A stretch of DNA of 64,000 nucleotides from Gammaproteobacteria bacterium (GTDB lineage Bacteria > Pseudomonadota > Gammaproteobacteria > SZUA-229), in contig JABDRN010000026.1 in assembly GCA_013041745.1 (NCBI GenBank), positions 68,652 through 132,651 on the forward strand, read 5' to 3'. The notes under the pieces were generated by a model that saw nothing but the letters and a program-made list of their open reading frames with translations, was not told the origin of the DNA and did not search any database. Each line of letters starts with the position of its first letter. The first letter of the stretch is position 1. This document shows, one piece after another, positions 45,536 through 54,495 of this stretch. A program made the translations under genes and the position numbers.

Positions 45536-46960
45536 ATGACAGAGTTACGTGATCTGGTAGTAATCGGTGGTGGCGCTGGCGGCCTGGTCGTCGCCAGTGT
45601 TGCAGCACAGTTAGGGCTCGATGTTGTCCTGATCAACAAAGAAGAAGCCATGGGAGGTGATTGCCTGCATTATGGCTGTGTGCCGAGTAAGGCATTACTC
45701 AAGAGTGCATCAGTTGCTCATACTGTGCGACATGCTGGCCGCTGGGGTATTGGTTCCGGAGCGCCACAGGTAGATATGCAGGCCGTCAACCAGGTCATTA
45801 AAAATGCCATCGATACGATACAGGTCCATGATAGCCGTGAACGCTTTGAAGCACTGGGTTGTGAAGTGCTCACCGGTGAAGCGCGCTTTAGCGGTCACTC
45901 CCTTGTCGAAGTCGGTGACACTAAATTATCTGCAAAACATTTCGTCATCGCTACGGGCTCTTCAGCATGGCTGCCACCAATCAAGGGGCTGCGAGGTGTT
46001 CAGTTTCTCACCAATGAGGATATGTTTAGTCTACCGACCCTGCCCAAAAGCATGATAGTGCTTGGTGGCGGGCCCGTGGGAGTAGAAATGGCGCAAGCTT
46101 ATTCTCGATTGGGTACAGACGTTACCATTATCGAGTTGGCGCCCCGTCTGTTGCCTCGGATGGATCAGGCGCTGTCCGAAATACTGGCCGATGTACTGCT
46201 GTCAGAGGGTGTCGTTCTCGAATTTAACCAGGAGGTTGTCGAGGTTTCTGAAGGTGCTGGCGCAGATGGTAGAACTGAAAAGCAGGTTACTCTAATAGAC
46301 GGTACATCACACCGTGCCGAGGCACTGCTCGTTGCCATCGGTCGTCGACCTGTTGTTGATTCATTGAACCTTGATCAGGCTGGTATCGATTTCACTGCTC
46401 AGGGAATTACAGTAAACAGAAAGATGCAGACCAGCAACAGAAAAGTTTTTGCCTGTGGTGATGTCACCGGTGAAATGCCGTTGACGCATGTGGCTGAACT
46501 TCAGGCCGGCATCGTCATAGCCAACTTGATTTTCAAGTTTCCGAAAAAAATAAATTATGATGTCGTACCTGCCGTGGTATACAGTGAACCGGAAGTTGCA
46601 CAGGTGGGTATAAGTGTCGAACAATGTAATGCTCTGGCAAAGGGAGAGGTTTATCAGTTTGAAGTTGAGCAGCTGGACCGAGCGGTGACTGATAATAAAA
46701 AAGCTGGGATCGCAAAAATCCTGACAGATAACGGACGTATCGTCGGTGCACATATCATAGCGCCACATGCTGGGGAGCTTATCCATGAGCTGGCACTTGC
46801 TGTGCAGAACCGAATGAAGGTTTCAAAATTAACAGCGCTGGTCCACGCATATCCAAGTTATTCTCAGCTTAACAAACGTCTGGCAGGGCAGTATTATAAG
46901 GACAGGCTGTTCAGTCCATTTACAAAAAAGATGGTCGCCATTTTAAACCGAATATTTTAA
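45536..46960 (+). CDS. Pyridine nucleotide-disulfide oxidoreductase (mercuric-reductase/lipoamide-dehydrogenase type)
   Basis: A 474-residue flavoprotein. FAD motif LVVIGGGAGGLVVASVAAQLG, redox disulfide GGDCLHYGCVPSKALL, NAD motif MIVLGGGPVGVEMAQAYSRLG, second FAD site KVFACGDVTGEMPLTHVAELQ, and C-terminal dimer domain ending AYPSYSQLNKRLAGQYYKDRL. It lacks the HxxxxE pair typical of true lipoamide dehydrogenase (the end reads VHAYPSYSQ) and the C-terminal cysteines of MerA, so the substrate is unknown. It is the first of four tightly spaced genes with arsS and two glycosyltransferases. Start is ATG 45536, three bases after a TTG. Confidence 0.88.
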   Translation: MTELRDLVVIGGGAGGLVVASVAAQLGLDVVLINKEEAMGGDCLHYGCVPSKALLKSASVAHTVRHAGRWGIGSGAPQVDMQAVNQVIKNAIDTIQVHDSRERFEALGCEVLTGEARFSGHSLVEVGDTKLSAKHFVIATGSSAWLPPIKGLRGVQFLTNEDMFSLPTLPKSMIVLGGGPVGVEMAQAYSRLGTDVTIIELAPRLLPRMDQALSEILADVLLSEGVVLEFNQEVVEVSEGAGADGRTEKQVTLIDGTSHRAEALLVAIGRRPVVDSLNLDQAGIDFTAQGITVNRKMQTSNRKVFACGDVTGEMPLTHVAELQAGIVIANLIFKFPKKINYDVVPAVVYSEPEVAQVGISVEQCNALAKGEVYQFEVEQLDRAVTDNKKAGIAKILTDNGRIVGAHIIAPHAGELIHELALAVQNRMKVSKLTALVHAYPSYSQLNKRLAGQYYKDRLFSPFTKKMVAILNRIF

Positions 46961-47004
46961 ACCAATCGCAACTCACAGCAGTTCGTGCCGACTGATGAAA
47001 AACT

Positions 47005-47982
47005 ATGAAAGATACATTTGATCTATTAACAGATACCGATTTCCCACGTATAAAGCGTAATCACCTGGAAACGCTACAGGTTAACCTGGGATACCTGTGT
47101 AACCAACAATGCCTGCATTGTCACGTCGATGCAAGTCCTCGACGTAAAGAGATCATGACGGCAGAGACGGTTTCGGATGTGCTTAATTTTATAGAGCACA
47201 AAAATATCAAGACACTGGACCTGACCGGTGGAGCTCCGGAAATGAATCCTGAATTCTTTTCGCTGGTCAGGCAGGCGCGAGATATCGGTGTACATGTTAT
47301 CGATCGCTGTAACCTGACAGTGTTGCTGGAACCGGGATATGAGGATACGGCTTCTTTTCTTGCTGAGCATAGGGTAGAAATAGTGGCGTCGATGCCTTGT
47401 TATCTGGAAGAGAATGTCGATGCTCAACGCGGTAAGGGCGTATTCGAACAGAGTATTGAAGGATTGAGATTATTGAACAGTCATGGCTATGGTATCGACG
47501 AGCATCTATCGTTGAACCTGGTCTATAATCCGCAGGGCATCAACCTGCCACCATCACAACATGAGCTCGAGCGTGATTACAAAAAAGAATTGAAACAGCG
47601 GTTCGATATCTCGTTCAATAATTTATTCACCATTACCAATATGCCGATCAAACGCTTTGGCAGTACGCTAATTTCAAAGGGGTTATTTGATGAGTATATG
47701 CAGCTGTTAAAATCATCTTATAGCAAAGACAATCTCTCCGGAGTGATGTGTCGTACAACCTTGAGTGTTGACTGGCAAGGAAATGTCTATGACTGTGATT
47801 TCAACCAGATGCTGGGTTTGCCTGCCGGTCTCTCGATCGGTCATGATGTTGAATCGTCTTCTAATAAACATATCAATGAGCTTTTAGATAGTGATCTGAG
47901 GGGTGGTGATATCGCGATTATGGATCATTGTTACGGCTGCACTGCCGGTAATGGCAGTAGCTGCGGTGGTGCTCTGATATAG
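47005..47982 (+). CDS. arsS: Arsenosugar biosynthesis radical SAM protein ArsS
   Basis: A 325-residue radical SAM enzyme. The [4Fe-4S]-SAM motif is YLCNQQCLHCHVDASP (Cx3Cx2C). LDLTGGAPEMNPEF is the SAM-binding GGE-like loop, and the C-terminal domain has MCRTTLSVDWQGNVYDCDFNQMLGLP and CYGCTAGNGSSCGGAL, the conserved cysteine-rich end of the ArsS family. ArsS is thought to transfer the 5'-deoxyadenosyl group to methylated arsenic en route to arsenosugars. It lies 44 nt after the oxidoreductase and 17 nt before a glycosyltransferase. Confidence 0.94.
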   Translation: MKDTFDLLTDTDFPRIKRNHLETLQVNLGYLCNQQCLHCHVDASPRRKEIMTAETVSDVLNFIEHKNIKTLDLTGGAPEMNPEFFSLVRQARDIGVHVIDRCNLTVLLEPGYEDTASFLAEHRVEIVASMPCYLEENVDAQRGKGVFEQSIEGLRLLNSHGYGIDEHLSLNLVYNPQGINLPPSQHELERDYKKELKQRFDISFNNLFTITNMPIKRFGSTLISKGLFDEYMQLLKSSYSKDNLSGVMCRTTLSVDWQGNVYDCDFNQMLGLPAGLSIGHDVESSSNKHINELLDSDLRGGDIAIMDHCYGCTAGNGSSCGGALI

Positions 47983-47999
47983 CGCGCCGGCTGACTGCA

Positions 48000-48668
48000 G
48001 TGAAAATATCGGTTGTTGTTCCAGTACTAAACGAAGAGATGAACCTGTCTCGTCTTGCTAATTGCTTACGAGCGATTATAGAGCAGGGGCATGAGGTCAT
48101 AATCGTCGACGGGGGAAGTACTGATAACACGCTAGCCATGGCTTATGAAATCAGTAAAAAGGTGGTCATCTCGAAAAAAGGTCGTGCTATTCAGATGAAC
48201 AGCGGCGCTTCGATGGCTTCGGGTGACGTAGTACTTTTCTTGCATGCTGATACCTGTCTGCCTGAAGGCGTGCCCCAGGTTTTTTCGGATATGTCTATAG
48301 CTGAGCATTTCTGGGGCTGTTTCGATGTTCGCCTGTCAAATAAAAGCTATGTGTACCGCTTGATCGAATTCATGATGAATTTACGTTCCAGGCTTACTTC
48401 TATCATAACCGGTGATCAGGTAATTTTTGTCAAAAAAGAACTGTTCGAAGAGATTGGCGGTTTTCCTGAGATCGCCTTGATGGAAGATATCGAGATCAGT
48501 CGTCGTCTGAAGAAAATATCTAAACCTGTTCGCTTGAAACACAATGTGGTTACATCAAGCCGCCGTTGGGAAACCAACGGGGTTGTTTCGACTATCCTGT
48601 TGATGTGGAAACTGAGACTATATTACTTCTTCGGTGTCTCACCCGAAAAACTGAGTCAGATGTATTGA
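48000..48668 (+). CDS. Glycosyltransferase of the TIGR04283 (arsenosugar-associated) family
   Basis: A 222-residue GT2-family enzyme with GTG start. Nucleotide-sugar motifs: VVVPVLNEEMNLSRL, VIIVDGGSTDNTL, RAIQMNSGASMASGDVVLFLHADTCLP (the DxD-like HAD), and TGDQVIFVKKELFEEIGGFPEIALMEDIEISRRL. There are no membrane helices of the kind found in polysaccharide GT2s. Members routinely sit beside arsS. The expected role is a sugar-transfer step in arsenosugar assembly, but biochemical proof for the family is limited. Confidence 0.9.
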   Translation: MKISVVVPVLNEEMNLSRLANCLRAIIEQGHEVIIVDGGSTDNTLAMAYEISKKVVISKKGRAIQMNSGASMASGDVVLFLHADTCLPEGVPQVFSDMSIAEHFWGCFDVRLSNKSYVYRLIEFMMNLRSRLTSIITGDQVIFVKKELFEEIGGFPEIALMEDIEISRRLKKISKPVRLKHNVVTSSRRWETNGVVSTILLMWKLRLYYFFGVSPEKLSQMY

Positions 48669-48669
48669 A

Positions 48670-49293
48670 ATGTTATACCAGGATGCGGTCGTGCTCTTAT
48701 TTGCAAAAGCGCCGGTCGAAGGCAAAGTTAACACCCGCTTGATCCCGGATATCGGTGTAAAGGCTGCGACAAAATTACAGCATGATCTGATACATGATCG
48801 CCTGACCATGCTAACTTCTGCAAGTTTGTGTGAAGTGCATCTCATGTGTGCGCCAGATCAGCACAGTGAGTATTTTTTACAATGCGGTCAAAAATACCCG
48901 GTTGCCCTTTATGACCAGACAGGTGCTGACCTTGGTGAGCGTATCTATGATGGTATCAGGCGTGCGCTGTGTGATTATAAATACTGTGTCGTCATCGGCA
49001 CTGATGCGCCATCACTGGAAATTGATGTCATCACGCAGGTGCTGGATAGATTACATGAAGGCGCCGAGGTTGTAGTGGTGCCGGCTGAAGATGGTGGCTA
49101 TGTTTGTATCGCAATGCGAAATGCATATGACTTCCTTTTTCAGGGTATCAGCTGGGGTAGTGCTGAGGTAATGCAGCAGACTAGAGATAAACTCAATGAT
49201 GCGAGAATTTCGTTTGTAGAGCTTCCTGCATGCTGGGACGTAGACCGGCTTGAGGATTATCGACGATACCTTGAACTCTACAGCAAGAATTGA
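48670..49293 (+). CDS. DUF2064/TIGR04282 glycosyltransferase-like protein
   Basis: A 207-residue GT-A-fold protein. VVLLFAKAPVEGKVNTRLIPDIG is the nucleotide-binding start; GADLGERIYDGIRRAL, VVIGTDAPSLE (DxD-like) and VVPAEDGGYVCIAM, followed by ISWGSAEVMQQT, complete the family signature. It begins one base after the preceding stop. TIGR04282 and TIGR04283 proteins are paired in arsenosugar-type clusters. It is the last gene of the operon; the next gene is convergent 45 nt away. Confidence 0.9.
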   Translation: MLYQDAVVLLFAKAPVEGKVNTRLIPDIGVKAATKLQHDLIHDRLTMLTSASLCEVHLMCAPDQHSEYFLQCGQKYPVALYDQTGADLGERIYDGIRRALCDYKYCVVIGTDAPSLEIDVITQVLDRLHEGAEVVVVPAEDGGYVCIAMRNAYDFLFQGISWGSAEVMQQTRDKLNDARISFVELPACWDVDRLEDYRRYLELYSKN

Positions 49294-49338
49294 TTGTCAC
49301 TGTGATGGGCGAGTATTGAGCAGCACTTAGGCAGCTTG

Positions 49339-50010
49339 TCAGGATATCAGTGAAAATATCTGGGAAGGGCTCTGGATACTATAATCGGCATGCCAGTCTT
49401 CAGTGTTCTCTGAGTCTTCGATATAACCATATTCGGCAATAATGGTTGTCATGCCGGCATTATGTCCGGCCTCTATATCACGTCGCGCGTCACCGATGTA
49501 GACGCATTCTTCTGGTTGTGCCTTGGTCAGCTTGCAAGCATAGAACATGGGCTCTGGATGGGGCTTACGATTATTTGTTGAATCAGAACTGACGATGCAT
49601 GCAGCACGCTCGTGCAGGCCGAGGGACTGCATAAGTGGTTCAGTTAACCACCCCGGTTTATTGGTGACGACCCCCCACTTTATGCCATTTTTTTCGAGCC
49701 GCTGCAACAGGCTGTCCATCTCTTCAAATAACCGTGAATGAACAGCGAGATGCTCGAGGTAGATTTCCAGGTAACGCTTCTTTAAGCGTTCGAAGGATTG
49801 TGTATTCATGTCGTCGCCAAAAGCGAGTTTAAGCAGTGCTACACTGCCATTTGAAACGATCGGCCGGACGTCAGAGTAGGCGCAGCGCGCGTGTTGTTTT
49901 TCATCGCACAGGATATCTAGTGCAGCTGCCATATCTGGTGCGGTATCGATCAATGTGCCGTCGAGATCGAATAACACGGTGTTGATCCTGGTGTTTGCTT
50001 TATCTCTCAC
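49339..50010 (-). CDS. HAD phosphatase, phosphoglycolate phosphatase/MupP type
   Basis: A 223-residue HAD hydrolase: motif I VLFDLDGTLIDTAPDM, motif II/III VVTNKPGW and NRKPHPEPM, motif IV CVYIGDARRDIEAGHNAGM. The ORF-track start (50118) overlaps ubiG by 89 nt. The GTG at 50010 (reading VRDKANTRINTVLFDLDG) lies 20 nt after ubiG and matches normal length, though its ribosome-binding site is weak; ATG at 50067 is an alternative. The position directly after ubiG and a TRZ/ATZ hydrolase equals that of Pseudomonas MupP, an N-acetylmuramate-6-phosphate phosphatase, so that role should be considered beside 2-phosphoglycolate. Confidence 0.88.
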   Translation of the reverse strand: MRDKANTRINTVLFDLDGTLIDTAPDMAAALDILCDEKQHARCAYSDVRPIVSNGSVALLKLAFGDDMNTQSFERLKKRYLEIYLEHLAVHSRLFEEMDSLLQRLEKNGIKWGVVTNKPGWLTEPLMQSLGLHERAACIVSSDSTNNRKPHPEPMFYACKLTKAQPEECVYIGDARRDIEAGHNAGMTTIIAEYGYIEDSENTEDWHADYSIQSPSQIFSLIS

Positions 50011-50029
50011 TACAGCTGTATCTTCAGAG

Positions 50030-50737
50030 TCATTCTGGGCGTGTATATCGAACCATGTAGTTGACATCGATGTCACCCGACTGGCTGAACAGCCCGGTGA
50101 ATAGATTATAGCTAACACCTTTCAGATCTTGAAGTGTAAGTCCTGCCGCCCTGGCCCATTCGTCAAGCTCGGAGGGTTTTATGAAGCGTGCATAATCATG
50201 TGTGCCACGAGGCAGCATTTTCATCATGTATTCTGCTCCGACGATGGCGAACAGGTATGATTTTGGATTTCTGTTGATGGTCGAAAGATAAACAGAACCG
50301 CCAGGTTTGACCAGTTGGTAACAGGCATTGATGACAGATGCAGGGTCAGGCACATGCTCCAGCATCTCCATACAGGTGACTATGTCGTAGCTCGCCGGAT
50401 TGTGCCTGGCAAATTCTTCAGCAGTGATCTGCTGGTAATCGATTTCGAGCTCGCTCTCCATGGCGTGTAAACGCGCGACTGATAGAGGGGCTTTACCCAT
50501 ATCGAGACCGGTGGTTATGGCGCCACACCTGGCCATACTCTCGCTCAAAATGCCGCCGCCGCAGCCGATATCACAGGCAGTTTTACCTTCGAGAGGAGAG
50601 CCGCTATTGATGAAGTTCAGGCGTAACGGGTTCATTTCATGCAGCGGTTTAAACTCGCCATGTTCATCCCACCAGCGTGAAGCCAGGTCTTCAAATTTTT
50701 TTATTTCTGAGGGGTCGATATTTGCACTTTGGCTCAT
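50030..50737 (-). CDS. ubiG: Ubiquinone biosynthesis O-methyltransferase
   Basis: A 235-residue SAM methyltransferase catalysing both O-methylations in ubiquinone synthesis. EIKKFEDLASRWWDEHGEFKPLHEMNPLRLNFI is the signature N terminus. SAM motif ACDIGCGGGILSESMARCGA, then YDIVTCMEMLEHVPDPASVI and GGSVYLSTINRNPKSYL. It lies between the deaminase-like gene and the HAD phosphatase in one minus-strand operon. Confidence 0.96.
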   Translation of the reverse strand: MSQSANIDPSEIKKFEDLASRWWDEHGEFKPLHEMNPLRLNFINSGSPLEGKTACDIGCGGGILSESMARCGAITTGLDMGKAPLSVARLHAMESELEIDYQQITAEEFARHNPASYDIVTCMEMLEHVPDPASVINACYQLVKPGGSVYLSTINRNPKSYLFAIVGAEYMMKMLPRGTHDYARFIKPSELDEWARAAGLTLQDLKGVSYNLFTGLFSQSGDIDVNYMVRYTRPE

Positions 50738-50805
50738 AACACGGTTACTTCAGCGGTTGTATAGTAAATTACGTTTTAAATTTTGATTAACTGATTGAAC
50801 ATCAA

Positions 50806-52122
50806 TTAGTTTTCTCTAATATTTTCACTTATTCTAATACAGTCTGCTTTTAAGCGGGACTCATCGATGGTATTGAGTACTCTGTCTGTTAAACGTTGTC
50901 TGCCTGCTATCCAGACATCGCTGACATGTTCTCTGGAACTGCAATACACCAGGTGAGAGACAGGATCATATACTGGAACAGTCTCTATTGTATCGAAATT
51001 TACTGCAACGATATCAGCAAATTTACCAGGTTCTAATGAACCGGTGATATCATCGATGCCAAGGGCCCGGGCGCCATTGATGGTAGCCATCTGCAGGGCC
51101 TGCTCGGCTGGTACAGCGGTCGCGTCCATGGTGCTGATTTTTGCCAGCATGGCAGCGCTTCGCATCTCTCCGAACATATCCAGATCATTGTTGCTAGAAC
51201 TGCTGTCGGTGCCCAATGCTACATTGACGCCAGCATCGTGTAGTGCTTTTACCGGGCAGGTGCCACTGGCCAGTTTCATATTCGATTCCGGGCAATGTAT
51301 GACATGGCTACCGCTAGAAGCAAGCAGAGGAATCTCATCATCATGCAGCTGGGTCATGTGTACAGCCTGTAAAGCGGGTGTCAACAGGCCAAGTTCATAC
51401 AGCCGAGTCAACGGACGTACTCCGGTGTTCTTTCTCGCTTCACTGACTTCGTGTGCAGTCTCATGGATATGCATATGGATGCTTAATTCCAGCTCGTCAG
51501 ATAGTGTCCGAATTCGCTTCAATGGCTGATCAGAGACAGTATATGGCGCATGTGGCGCAAAGGCTGTTTTGATCAGTTCATGACCTTTATAGTGGTCAAA
51601 AACGGCAAGTCCCTTGTCGATGTATTCTTCGCTGTTGTTAGCCCACACCGTGGGAAAATCGATGAGTATAAGGCCTACACTGGCACGCATGCCGATGTCG
51701 GCAGCGACTCGAGCTGTTATATCCGGAAAGAAATACATGTCATTGAAACAGGTGGTACCGCCACGGATCATCTCTGCGATCGCCAGCTCGGTACCGGTGT
51801 GCACAAAAGCTTCATTGACATGCAGGGATTCTGCCGGCCAGATATGGTTCTCTAGCCAGTCCATCAGTCCCAGGTCGTCGGCCAGTCCGCGAAACAGGTT
51901 CATCGCTGCATGGGTATGGCTGTTGATCAAGCCTGGAATCAGAGCATGTTGGTCATAGTTTCTGCTCACTGAAGCGCTGTATTTTTCTCTGGCATCATCG
52001 CACGGCAGGATTTCGAGGATCCTGTCATCATGAATTGCGATGCAATGGTGTTCCAGAAAACGGTTCTTGCCATCGACAGGGATGACCCATCGTGCATGTA
52101 AGAGTGTATCGATATTTTTCAT
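50806..52122 (-). CDS. TRZ/ATZ-family amidohydrolase (5'-methylthioadenosine/S-adenosylhomocysteine deaminase-like)
   Basis: A 438-residue amidohydrolase. Metal ligands: GLINSHTHAAMNLFRG (HxH), FAPHAPYTVSD (His), HIHETAHEVSEAR (His) and LGTDSSSSNNDLDMFGEM (Asp). EYHG-like GTTCFNDMYFFP and the final GSLEPGKFADIVAVN are typical. It probably deaminates MTA or SAH, recycling the product of methyltransferases such as the adjacent UbiG; guanine or triazine deamination is possible by family. ATG at 52122 (MKNIDTLLHARWVIP) is favoured over the ORF-track start 54 nt upstream. Confidence 0.88.
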   Translation of the reverse strand: MKNIDTLLHARWVIPVDGKNRFLEHHCIAIHDDRILEILPCDDAREKYSASVSRNYDQHALIPGLINSHTHAAMNLFRGLADDLGLMDWLENHIWPAESLHVNEAFVHTGTELAIAEMIRGGTTCFNDMYFFPDITARVAADIGMRASVGLILIDFPTVWANNSEEYIDKGLAVFDHYKGHELIKTAFAPHAPYTVSDQPLKRIRTLSDELELSIHMHIHETAHEVSEARKNTGVRPLTRLYELGLLTPALQAVHMTQLHDDEIPLLASSGSHVIHCPESNMKLASGTCPVKALHDAGVNVALGTDSSSSNNDLDMFGEMRSAAMLAKISTMDATAVPAEQALQMATINGARALGIDDITGSLEPGKFADIVAVNFDTIETVPVYDPVSHLVYCSSREHVSDVWIAGRQRLTDRVLNTIDESRLKADCIRISENIREN

Positions 52123-52363
52123 CTCGCGACAATACCTGTTGCACAGCATGAGTGCAACTTCTTGCATAATCTCCAATAGAAAACGGATCTTTATACTGTG
52201 TTAGGACAGCATTAATGTGAAATATGTCATTATTTTTTAATAAATATTCTGGATAAGCTAGTCACTTTGGAAACTTAGTGTTATAAATTCTATCATTAAC
52301 AACTTAAATTAATTTTAATTACACATAATATAAGTTCAGGCCTGGGCTTAAAAGGAGCAAAAA

Positions 52364-52975
52364 ATGAATCTTTGTATGTCTTCAAGAAACCTGTTAATTC
52401 CACTTCTCGCTCTGTTGTTTTTATCAGCGGGATGTAATCCGACCGTCAGTCGTGTGGAATCAGATACTGTTACAGATTTGAGCGGAAACTGGAATGATAC
52501 AGACTCACGCCTGGTAGCACAGGAGATGATCCAGGATGTGCTCTCTCGCAACTGGCTCAATAAATTTAATCGTAATAAGGGGAAAGCACCTACGGTCATC
52601 GTCGGCACTGTTCGCAACCTGAGTCATGAACACATCAATACGCGTACTTTCATCGCAGACATGGAACGTGAACTGATCAATTCTGGTGAGGTCGAGTTTG
52701 TCGCATCTGCAGAAGCCCGTGAGGAAGTCCGCAGTGAAGTAAAAGATCAGGATCTGAATGCAACAGAAGAAACACGCAAAGCGATGGGTAATGAGGTCGG
52801 CGCCGATTTCATGCTGCAGGGCTCGATCAACAGTATCGTTGATGCAGTCAGTGGTGAGCAGGCGCGTTTCTACCAGATAGACCTCACTCTGATCGAGCTG
52901 GGTACCAACCGTAAGGTATGGGTAGGCCAGAAGAAGATTAAGAAAACGGTAGAGAAGGGTGGCTTCCGTCTATAA
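52364..52975 (+). CDS. lpoB: LpoB-like penicillin-binding-protein activator lipoprotein
   Basis: A 203-residue outer-membrane lipoprotein (lipobox LFLSAGCNPT). The LpoB domain starts DTVTDLSGNWNDTDSRLVAQEMIQDVL and continues APTVIVGTVRNLSHEHINTRTFIADMERELINSG, VGADFMLQGSINSIVDAVSGEQARFYQIDLTLIEL, NRKVWVGQKKIKK. LpoB activates PBP1b from the outer membrane. The proline-rich linker of the enterobacterial form is absent. It leads a three-gene set of lipoproteins, 32 nt before the next. Confidence 0.9.
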   Translation: MNLCMSSRNLLIPLLALLFLSAGCNPTVSRVESDTVTDLSGNWNDTDSRLVAQEMIQDVLSRNWLNKFNRNKGKAPTVIVGTVRNLSHEHINTRTFIADMERELINSGEVEFVASAEAREEVRSEVKDQDLNATEETRKAMGNEVGADFMLQGSINSIVDAVSGEQARFYQIDLTLIELGTNRKVWVGQKKIKKTVEKGGFRL

Positions 52976-53007
52976 GATAATCCATAAGAACACGGAAGTT
53001 AAATTCT

Positions 53008-54450
53008 ATGTCTGCTATTCGTGACGCATATCAATTGCTGACTAATCAGCCATCGTTCTCCTGCAAGCTGATGCATCACTCATCGTTGTCCTTGTTTCTA
53101 AAGCTTTCTTTAGTACTTGTCCTCGGTGTATCCATACAGTCATGTGCCAGTTACGGTAGTCATGCAACTACTATGCGTGACGGCCTTTTGACCGGGCGCC
53201 CCGAGCTCTCACTTGCTATCGCAGAAGAGAAGGACAAGGATATGGATGATGTTGTCTCTTCCTTAGATAAAGGCATGCTGCGTCGCATAAATAAAGATTT
53301 TACAGGTAGCAATGAGATCTTTGAAGTCGCAAAACAGGAGATCGAGAAACTGTATGGTATCAGTCTCACTGAAAATCTTGCCGCGGTCTCTATCAATGAG
53401 ACCTTACGAGGTTATGAGGGGGATCGTTACGAGCAGCTTTTGTTACATGCCTACATGGCGATGAATTATATTCAGCTAGGCCAGCTAGATAGTGCTCGTG
53501 TCGAGATGTTGCAGGCTAATGTCAAAATGATGGAGTGGGGCGACGAGCCTGACGAAGATGCATTCCTGCGTTATCTTGAGGGCATCATATACGAAAACCT
53601 TGGAGAAGATGACTCAGCACTAATTTCTTATCGAAAAGCATATACTGTTTACAAAGATAAAGCTGGTGAGCAATATCCTGTAATGCCTGAGCGTATCAAG
53701 AAAGACCTGTTGCGTATGCTGGCATGGCAGGGGTTATGGGACGAGTATAAAACGTATAAAAAAGAAATGAATATGCCGGATTTCAAGCCGGTTCAAGACA
53801 GTAATAAGTATGGTGAACTGGTTGTTATTCTGAACAATGGATTGGCGCCGATAAGGAATGAAAAGGCGCTGTATATATTCTCTCAGGAAGTCCAGCAGAA
53901 CCTGCGTGTCGCATTTCCCGCATACGATCAACCAAAACAGAAGCTGTATCTCGCACAGGTAAATATAGACGGTAAACAGTTTCCCTTAGAGACGGTGGAA
54001 GACATTGACAAGCTTGCCCGTTACTCTCTCGAGCAGGAGATGCCTGGTATTATGGCGAGAGCGACAGCCCGTGCTGTGGTTAAGTACAATAGTCAAAAAA
54101 CGGCTTCAGATAAAAGCTCGATCGCCGGCTTGTTGATGACGGTGACCAACCTGGCGACAGAGCGTGCAGATACACGGAGCTGGACAACACTGCCGCTGGA
54201 GATCCAGTTGCAGAGAGTGCTTTTACCGGTTGGTGAGCATACAATACAGATTCAGTTTTTGAATGCTGCGGGTATGGTCGTCGATGTTATCGAGGAAGCA
54301 GTTTCCATAAAACCCAAGCGCCAGAGCTTTGTTATCAAGCATTGGAATACTCCTGTACCTAAGATTAAGTCCGGGAAAAAAATGAGCGCGGAAATGCCGG
54401 GTGCGCAGGACCATGCTAGAGAGACCGATGTTGCTACATCGGCAAAATAA
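53008..54450 (+). CDS. COG3014-type lipoprotein of unknown function
   Basis: A 480-residue lipoprotein: signal region FLKLSLVLVLGVSIQSCASYG with lipobox at IQSC. The soluble part has TPR-like helices (LLLHAYMAMNYIQLGQLDSARVEMLQANVKMMEWG, AFLRYLEGIIYENLGEDDSALISYRKAYTVYKD). A beta-rich C-terminal section follows (YGELVVILNNGLAPIRNEKALYIF; WTTLPLEIQLQRVLLPVGEHTIQIQFLN). The combination matches COG3014, found between lpoB and an LPP20-type gene in many gammaproteobacteria. The ATG at 53008 has GGAAG upstream; ATG 53071 would give a more normal signal length. Confidence 0.8.
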   Translation: MSAIRDAYQLLTNQPSFSCKLMHHSSLSLFLKLSLVLVLGVSIQSCASYGSHATTMRDGLLTGRPELSLAIAEEKDKDMDDVVSSLDKGMLRRINKDFTGSNEIFEVAKQEIEKLYGISLTENLAAVSINETLRGYEGDRYEQLLLHAYMAMNYIQLGQLDSARVEMLQANVKMMEWGDEPDEDAFLRYLEGIIYENLGEDDSALISYRKAYTVYKDKAGEQYPVMPERIKKDLLRMLAWQGLWDEYKTYKKEMNMPDFKPVQDSNKYGELVVILNNGLAPIRNEKALYIFSQEVQQNLRVAFPAYDQPKQKLYLAQVNIDGKQFPLETVEDIDKLARYSLEQEMPGIMARATARAVVKYNSQKTASDKSSIAGLLMTVTNLATERADTRSWTTLPLEIQLQRVLLPVGEHTIQIQFLNAAGMVVDVIEEAVSIKPKRQSFVIKHWNTPVPKIKSGKKMSAEMPGAQDHARETDVATSAK

Positions 54451-54495
54451 TTTTATAGCCACATTTCATGGTTTAGTCTAGAAGGTGATTTTAAG

